This document shows positions 1-4,123 of a stretch of 8,336 nt of DNA, in pieces (position 1 is the first letter of the stretch; each line of letters begins with the position of its first letter). This DNA is from Chloroflexota bacterium (lineage in GTDB: Bacteria > Chloroflexota > Anaerolineae > UBA1429): assembly GCA_012515695.1 (NCBI GenBank), contig JAAYXX010000218.1, forward strand, positions 1 to 8,336, written 5' to 3'. The notes beneath the pieces are model-generated. The model searched no databases and was not told the DNA's origin. It saw only the letters and a list, made by a program, of their open reading frames with translations. Position numbers and translations under genes: made by a program.

Positions 1-539
1 GGCTTCCCCTGCCAGTTCCAGGTTTCCTGGCGTTTGGCGTGGGGGTCGAGCAGCACCCGCAACGGCAACTCGATGATTTCGGCTACTTCGTCGGCGTTAG
101 GCACAAACGTGGGCCGTACCGGAACATAGCCCACAAAAGGGTGGACGTGATAGTGGCTGGCGGGGATGTAGAGTGGAGTGAGCGCCCCAATATAGCGCAC
201 CCTGGCAGGATCAACGGCCAGCTCTTCGTGGGTCTCGCGCAGGGCCGTATCCCACAAAGTGAGGTCCGTCTGCTCGCGCCGCCCACCGGGGAGCGAAATC
301 TGCCCGCGATGGTCCATCAGGCGCTCGCTGCGCCGGGTGAGGGCCAGGTGCAACTCTCCGGCGTGAGGGTACAACAGCGCCAACACAGCCCCCTCTCGCG
401 GCGGGATATCGGGCGTCGTCGGGCGCAGGCTGCGAGGAACGGGCGCCATGCGTTGCTGGGCCTGCTCGCCCGGCAGCGGCCCTTGCAACGCGCGCTCTAT
501 GGTTTGAATGGTGATCGCCGGGTGTTCAGATGCGTTCAT
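1..539 (-). CDS. Nudix hydrolase, CoA pyrophosphatase-like (C-terminus cut by window edge)
   Basis: Translating the minus strand from the ATG at 539 gives 179 residues open to the window edge. Residues 20-36 carry the PGEQAQQRMAPVPR stretch typical of the N-terminus of the NudL/YeaB-type family. Residues 66-86 read LALTRRSERLMDHRGQISLP followed by GG, which fits the UPF0035 signature preceding the Nudix box in CoA pyrophosphatases. The Nudix box follows, with G85, G86, R101, E102, E105 and E106 as the expected metal-binding helix. The usual Gly after EE is replaced (EELAV). Family members cleave CoA or related nucleotide diphosphates into phosphopantetheine and 3',5'-ADP in the cytoplasm; the exact substrate cannot be read here. 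About 20-40 residues are probably missing compared with usual family lengths. The gene lies downstream of serS but has its own promoter and an intervening terminator, so it is probably a separate unit. AGGA sits 7 nt before the ATG. Confidence 0.9.
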   Translation of the reverse strand, partial: MNASEHPAITIQTIERALQGPLPGEQAQQRMAPVPRSLRPTTPDIPPREGAVLALLYPHAGELHLALTRRSERLMDHRGQISLPGGRREQTDLTLWDTALRETHEELAVDPARVRYIGALTPLYIPASHYHVHPFVGYVPVRPTFVPNADEVAEIIELPLRVLLDPHAKRQETWNWQGK

Positions 540-550
540 TGCCAAGTCCT

Positions 551-578
551 ATTGTATGCGCCGGGGCCGAGCCGTCAA
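551..578 (-). promoter_or_regulatory. Sigma-70-type promoter of the Nudix gene
   Basis: The minus strand reads TTGACG (578-573), a 16-bp spacer, then TACAAT (556-551). Transcription would start near 544, only about 5 nt before the ATG at 539. The message would then be nearly leaderless, and the AGGA next to the start codon would lie at or upstream of the transcript end. The promoter lies just beyond the serS terminator, which supports separate expression of the Nudix gene. Confidence 0.6.
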
Positions 579-587
579 AGAGAGTGC

Positions 588-627
588 AAAAGCCGCGCCC
601 CCACGCGATCAAAAGGTAGGGGCGCGG
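588..627 (-). terminator. Rho-independent terminator after serS
   Basis: A perfect 9-bp GC stem, CCGCGCCCC (593-601) with GGGGCGCGG (619-627), encloses a 17-nt loop. Read on the minus strand it is followed by CTTTTGCACTCTTT, an interrupted U-tract. It lies about 220 bp past the serS stop and immediately upstream of the Nudix promoter. The long loop and broken U-tract make it imperfect. The plus strand also has a few T residues after the stem. Confidence 0.6.
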
Positions 628-652
628 TCTGCGTCTTTTCCGCCCGTCATCG

Positions 653-754
653 GCAGTTAAAACTGCACCAACCCTTGCGTCGCCATACATGGCGCACCTG
701 CCTTTGCAGGTTCGTTTCCCAGCCGCCGAAGGGCGATGCGCCAACTAGTTGGCG
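653..754. repeat. Cluster of five small hairpins between serS and the Nudix gene
   Basis: Five stem-loops follow one another within 102 bp: GCAGTT/AACTGC (653-666), CGCCAT/ATGGCG (681-694), ACCTGC/GCAGGT with a CTTT loop (696-711), CGCC/GGCG with a GAAG loop (724-735), and a perfect 16-bp palindrome CGCCAACTAGTTGGCG (739-754) flanked by direct GCGATGC repeats. No convincing gene covers the 540-847 gap. Two of the hairpins share the CGCCA...TGGCG core seen in the REP elements at the right end of the window. This could be a dispersed repeat or a structured 3' region of the serS transcript; the sequence alone does not decide. Confidence 0.5.
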
Positions 755-847
755 ATGCAATGGTTGCCGCGATTTCAGTCGCCCGGGTCCTCTCATCTAG
801 TGGCATCAGGACACATAGATAATGATGAGCTTCCGGCGACAGCGCAA

Positions 848-2116
848 TTACGAGATCACCTCGATGCCGCCCATGTACGGTCGCAGCACGTCCGGCACGC
901 GGATGCTGCCATCCCGCTGCTGGAAATTCTCGATAATGGCGATCATCAAGCGAGGCAGGGCCAGGCCAGAGCCATTCAGCGTATGCACAAACTCGGGCCG
1001 CCCTCCCCCGGCGGGGCGATAGCGGATGTTGGCCCGGCGGGCCTGGAAATCCTTGAAATTGCTGCACGACGAGACTTCGAGCCATTCCTGGCTGCCCGCC
1101 GCCCACAACTCGACGTCATACTTGACCGACGCCGAAAAGCTCAGGTCGCCGGTGCACATCTGCACCACCCGGTGGGGCAGCCCCAGCCGACGGCTGATAT
1201 CTTCGGCGTTATCTATCAGCGACATCAACTCATCCATCGAGGTTTCCGGCTTGACGAACTTGACCATCTCGACCTTGTCGAACTGGTGGCCGCGCTTGAT
1301 GCCGCGTGTGTCCTTGCCCGCCGACATTTTCTCCCGACGGAAGCAGGCGGTGTAGGCGGCGTGATAGATGGGCAGGTCTTCTTCCGCCAGGATTTCGTCG
1401 CGATACATATTGGTCACAGGAACCTCTGCCGTGGGGACGAACCACATGTCATCCTCTTCATCGTGGTAGAGGTTTTCCGAGAACTTGGGCAGTTGACCAG
1501 TCCCCACCAGGCATTCCCGGCGAACCATAAAGGGCGGATAGACCTCGGTGTAGCCGTGATATTCGGTATGCACGTCAATCATCCAGGCGATCAGCGCCCG
1601 TTGCAGGCGCGCCCCCAGGCCCTTGAGGATGTAAAAGCGCGTGCCCGATATTTTCACGCCCCGCTCGAAATCGATGATGCCCAACGCCTCGCCCAATTCC
1701 CAGTGGGGCAGCGGCTCAAAGTCGAACGCGGGCAACTCGCCCACCTGGCGCACGACGATATTGTGGCTCTCGTCTGGCCCCACGGGCACGCTGGGGTCGG
1801 GCATGTTCGGCACTTCGAGCAGCGCCTCATCTAGCCGCTGCTGCACCGGCTGAAGCTCGTCCTCCAGCGCCTTGATGCGCTCGCCCACCTCGCGCATGGC
1901 GGTGATGTGCTGGTCTCGCTCGTCCTTTTCCTTGATCTTGGGGATCAGCTTGGAAACGCGGTTGCGCTCGGCGCGCAAGCTCTCCACCTCGTTGAGTATT
2001 GCGCGGCGGCGGCCATCTAGCTCCAGGATTTCGTCAATGGGCGCGGAGGTGTTCAAATCAACCAGGGCCTTTTTCACAGCCTCGGTATGATCACGAATAA
2101 AAGCCAAATCGATCAT
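848..2116 (-). CDS. serS: Seryl-tRNA synthetase
   Basis: The protein is 422 residues, the normal length for bacterial SerRS, and charges tRNASer (and tRNASec where present) with serine in the cytoplasm. Residues about 28-100 form the N-terminal antiparallel coiled-coil arm that binds the long variable arm of tRNASer. The class II catalytic core follows: the TAE serine-binding motif at 229-231, motif 2 from FRRE (259-262) through SAGKDTRGIKRGHQFDKVE, and motif 3 around NGSGLALPR (381-389). Motif 3 ends in LPR, where many SerRS have VGR. The reading frame stays open upstream to 2356, but the start at 2116 is chosen because MIDLAFIRDH is the family N-terminus, GGGGG lies 7 nt upstream, and the upstream stretch is a T-box leader. 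Expression is expected to rise when uncharged tRNASer accumulates. The gene is divergent from the amidohydrolase gene. Confidence 0.97.
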   Translation of the reverse strand: MIDLAFIRDHTEAVKKALVDLNTSAPIDEILELDGRRRAILNEVESLRAERNRVSKLIPKIKEKDERDQHITAMREVGERIKALEDELQPVQQRLDEALLEVPNMPDPSVPVGPDESHNIVVRQVGELPAFDFEPLPHWELGEALGIIDFERGVKISGTRFYILKGLGARLQRALIAWMIDVHTEYHGYTEVYPPFMVRRECLVGTGQLPKFSENLYHDEEDDMWFVPTAEVPVTNMYRDEILAEEDLPIYHAAYTACFRREKMSAGKDTRGIKRGHQFDKVEMVKFVKPETSMDELMSLIDNAEDISRRLGLPHRVVQMCTGDLSFSASVKYDVELWAAGSQEWLEVSSCSNFKDFQARRANIRYRPAGGGRPEFVHTLNGSGLALPRLMIAIIENFQQRDGSIRVPDVLRPYMGGIEVIS

Positions 2117-2135
2117 CGGTTCCCCCTTTTGCGGT

Positions 2136-2175
2136 AAATAAAAACAGCGCTCCTCGCTCATAGGACGAGAAGCGC
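2136..2175 (-). terminator. Regulated terminator of the serS T-box
   Basis: On the minus strand GCGCTTCTCG (2175-2166) pairs with CGAGGAGCGC (2156-2147), 10 bp with one G-U pair, followed by TGTTTTTATTT. It begins 8 nt after the T-box sequence, so the antiterminator and the terminator must compete. This is the expression platform of the riboswitch. Confidence 0.9.
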
Positions 2176-2435
2176 CATCTCTCGTGGTGCCACCTATATT
2201 CGCCACGCGCCTTGCAGCGCGCAACCTCGGGAGCCTCTGACAAGGCTCCGACCCTGTAACGGGAGTACCCCGGCCACACTTAGCGGCCCGTAACCCGAGG
2301 GAAACGGCCTTTCCGTGGGCGGCTCCAGAGTGGATTTCACAACGCCTGCCCGTCACCTTTCCACCAGCGGCGACTCTCTATGGGGCCGAGCGGTTGCTAC
2401 TTGGCTCTTTCGCAGCGGATAACTATCTAATTGAT
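2136..2435 (-). promoter_or_regulatory. T-box riboswitch leader of serS (UCC specifier)
   Basis: The transcript from about 2435 contains all the hallmarks of a tRNA-sensing T-box. A stem I region has an apical GGTGGAAAGG segment and a lower helix AGAGT (2377-2373) with ACTCT (2331-2327). The specifier triplet UCC (2334-2332, a Ser codon) sits in GTGAAATCCAC on the 3' side of the specifier loop. A stem III helix pairs GGAGCC (2249-2244) with GGCTCC (2235-2230). The conserved T-box AGGTGGCACCACG is at 2195-2183. Its UGGC (2192-2189) can pair with the GCCA end of uncharged tRNASer, matching the usual G73 discriminator. A terminator hairpin follows. Uncharged tRNASer should stabilise the antiterminator and switch serS on. 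Specifier, acceptor-end pairing and downstream gene all agree on serine. Confidence 0.95.
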
Positions 2436-2441
2436 AGGCAC

Positions 2442-2470
2442 ATTATAGCACCGGCCCTCCACGGCGTCAA
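2442..2470 (-). promoter_or_regulatory. Sigma-70-type promoter of serS
   Basis: The minus strand has TTGACG (2470-2465), an exact 17-bp spacer and a consensus TATAAT (2447-2442) preceded by TGC. The predicted start is near 2435, which fits the 5' end of the T-box leader. A small inverted repeat, CTATC/GATAG (2423-2437), straddles the start and may form a 5' hairpin. Confidence 0.85.
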
Positions 2471-2559
2471 GGGTGAGGCCGCTCCCCGCGTTTGCCTTCT
2501 CGCCCCGTTTCAGCCATACTGTGGGCCGCCCCACCCTGAACCCCTTCCCTGGAGGAATC

Positions 2560-3843
2560 ATGGATACAGACATAGAGCTGCGCGAGGAACTGGCGACCCT
2601 GCCCGTGATAGACGGCCACGAACACCTACGCACCCACGATGGCTGCACACCCCAAACCGATATTACCGATTTCTTTTTGCGGGCCTATCTGGGCAGCCTG
2701 CTACCTTATGCAGACACGGCGCTGGCCGCGCGCATACACGACACCTCACGGAACGACCGGGACCGATGGGCCGACCTGACGCGCATCTGGCCGCTGGTGC
2801 GCTACACGGGCTACGGTCAGGTGATGGCGCGCATGTTGCGAGCATGGGGCCTGAGCGAAGAGCTAGAGCCAGGCAGCTATGACATTATTCGCGCCCACCT
2901 TCAAGACCGCAGCCCGGAGATGAGCCGGGGAGCGTATCAACAGGCGCACATTGCGGGGTCGCTCACCCATTACCTGGCCCATCCATCGGTGGGCGGGCTG
3001 GCGAACGTGGGGGATTTTCTGGCCGGGCGGCTCCCCTTTGACGCAGATATTCACCCGCTACTGGGGACGCTGCCCCTGCACGAGTTCTATACGCGGGCAG
3101 ACATTGAGCTGCTGGAGCAGGTATGCGGTGTGTCTATCGGCTCACTGGAGGAACTAGAGAAGGCAGTCGAAGGTTTGATTGATCGCTGCGTGTCGCTGGG
3201 TATCGTGGGGCTGAAGGACCACGCTGCCTATACCCGTGGGCTGGACCTGGGCAAGCCCTGCTGGGACGCGGCGGATGTTGAATTGCAGCGCCTGCTGCGG
3301 GGAGAGCGGTTCGACGGGGGGGCGCGGTGCCTGTCCGATTATCTATTCGACCGCATCCTGCGGGCGGCCAACGACCACAACCTGCCCGTCGCCATTCACA
3401 CCGGCTTTTTGGTGGGCACTGCCGACCCCAAGGCCAACCTGCGTCATTTCGTGTCCATCTTGAAGGCGTATCCCACGGTGCGGTTTGACATCTATCACCT
3501 GAATGCGCCGTGGTATGAGGATTTATTCGCCATCCTGCGGAGCTTTGCCAACACGTGGGCCAATTGTTGCTGGGCGCACGCGATGGACCCCGCCGGAACC
3601 GTCCAGTTCTTGCGCGTGGCCCTGCGTAGCATCCCCCCCAACCATGTGATTGGCTTTGGCGGCGATTTCTTTGACTCCCCGGAGCCGGTGCTGGCCCACC
3701 TGGATATTGCCCTGGATCACCTGGCCGCCGTGTTGGGCGAGGCTGTGCGTAGCGGCTGGATGTCTCGCAGCAGCGCGCTGGAGGTGGCGCGCCTGTGGCT
3801 GTACGAGGCCCCACGCGCGCTGTATGGCCTGTTCGCGGTCTAG
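2560..3843 (+). CDS. Amidohydrolase-superfamily metal-dependent hydrolase, substrate unknown
   Basis: The 427-residue protein looks like a TIM-barrel amidohydrolase related to the amidohydrolase-2 and uronate isomerase-like groups. Visible candidate metal or active-site residues, in the canonical order, are H20-x-H22 (IDGHEHL, end of strand 1), K219 in GLKDH (a possible carboxylated lysine), H280 in VAIHTGF, H313 in FDIYHLNAPW, and D369 in GFGGDFFDS. No signal peptide or membrane segment is evident, so it should be cytoplasmic. The start at 2560 is chosen because GGAGG (2551-2555) lies 4 nt upstream and the protein begins right before the HxH strand; the frame is open back to 2473 without a ribosome site. 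No strong promoter is visible in the 90 bp shared with the divergent serS promoter. It converges on the sensor kinase gene. The reaction is not identifiable from neighbours: hydrolysis, decarboxylation or isomerisation are all possible in this superfamily. Confidence 0.85.
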   Translation: MDTDIELREELATLPVIDGHEHLRTHDGCTPQTDITDFFLRAYLGSLLPYADTALAARIHDTSRNDRDRWADLTRIWPLVRYTGYGQVMARMLRAWGLSEELEPGSYDIIRAHLQDRSPEMSRGAYQQAHIAGSLTHYLAHPSVGGLANVGDFLAGRLPFDADIHPLLGTLPLHEFYTRADIELLEQVCGVSIGSLEELEKAVEGLIDRCVSLGIVGLKDHAAYTRGLDLGKPCWDAADVELQRLLRGERFDGGARCLSDYLFDRILRAANDHNLPVAIHTGFLVGTADPKANLRHFVSILKAYPTVRFDIYHLNAPWYEDLFAILRSFANTWANCCWAHAMDPAGTVQFLRVALRSIPPNHVIGFGGDFFDSPEPVLAHLDIALDHLAAVLGEAVRSGWMSRSSALEVARLWLYEAPRALYGLFAV

Positions 3844-3859
3844 CCGCTTTACCCTGGAA

Positions 3860-4063
3860 TGGATAATGAAAGTTGAGAAAATAGTTTGGCAACTGCCCCG
3901 CCAGCGGCATATATGCCGAGGACTGAATGTCCCAGGCTGCTTGCATTGGACCGCCGGCTTCCAGCCGGCATAGTGTCAAGCCGCCAAGGATGGCGGCGGT
4001 CCAATCCCCTTCCACGACGCAAGCCAGACGTTGCGGCGTTGATTTTTCAACCTTCATTATCCA
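3860..4063. repeat. 204-bp element with 21-bp terminal inverted repeats (MITE-like)
   Basis: Positions 3860-3880 and 4043-4063 are inverted copies matching at 19 of 21 positions; both read inward from TGGATAATGAA. Between them lie a perfect 14-bp palindrome, CGGCATATATGCCG (3905-3918), a cloverleaf-like hairpin set (3945-4005), and an imperfect hairpin CGACGCAA/TTGCGGCG near 4012-4036. No ORF with protein-like features is inside. It fills most of the 280-bp gap between the convergent amidohydrolase and kinase genes, starting 17 bp after the amidohydrolase stop. No target-site duplication is visible. It may be a non-autonomous mobile element or a structured region shared by both 3' ends. Confidence 0.55.
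3945..4005. repeat. Cloverleaf-like nested hairpins
   Basis: An outer stem, ATTGGACC (3945-3952) with GGTCCAAT (3998-4005), encloses two adjacent 7-bp hairpins: GCCGGCT-TCC-AGCCGGC (3953-3969) and GCCGCCA-AGGA-TGGCGGC (3980-3997). All three stems are perfect and abut at a three-way junction with a 10-nt linker. Alternatively the outer arms extend to a perfect 12-bp stem (3945-3956 with 3994-4005) at the cost of the inner hairpins. The second hairpin resembles the CGCCAAGATGGCG repeats near the RAYT gene. Confidence 0.75.
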
Positions 4064-4115
4064 CGATTTTGGGCGAATCGTGGCGCGGCGGTTGCGCCTC
4101 GCCCTGGCCCAAAAT
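4061..4115. repeat. Overlapping inverted repeats downstream of the kinase gene
   Basis: A perfect 9-bp inverted repeat, ATTTTGGGC (4066-4074) and GCCCAAAAT (4107-4115), overlaps a perfect 8-bp hairpin, CCACGATT (4061-4068) and AATCGTGG (4076-4083). They are mutually exclusive structures. Neither is followed by a T-tract on either strand, so an intrinsic terminator is not supported. They sit just past the end of the kinase gene. Confidence 0.5.
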
Positions 4116-4123
4116 CCTGGAGC

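Noticed and set aside
39..800. Long plus-strand open frame opposite the Nudix gene and the downstream gap
   Set aside because: Its translation is Arg/Gln-rich without domain features, and the opposite strand encodes a clear Nudix protein.
749..1834. 361-codon plus-strand frame antisense to serS
   Set aside because: It lies opposite confirmed SerRS motifs and has no recognisable domain; a typical GC-rich antisense open frame.
2117..2356. 80-residue N-terminal extension of SerRS
   Set aside because: The stretch is the T-box leader, including its terminator and T-box sequence; the family N-terminus and a Shine-Dalgarno site start at 2116.
2503..2533. Plus-strand promoter for the amidohydrolase (TTGCCT ... 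TACTGT)
   Set aside because: Spacer of 19 bp and only three of six matches at -10; too weak to annotate.
3134..4057. 307-codon minus-strand frame opposite the amidohydrolase
   Set aside because: Low-complexity Arg/Pro-rich translation antisense to a conserved enzyme and running into the inverted-repeat element.
4061..4115. Intrinsic terminator for the kinase gene
   Set aside because: The inverted repeats are strong but no T-tract follows on the minus strand.
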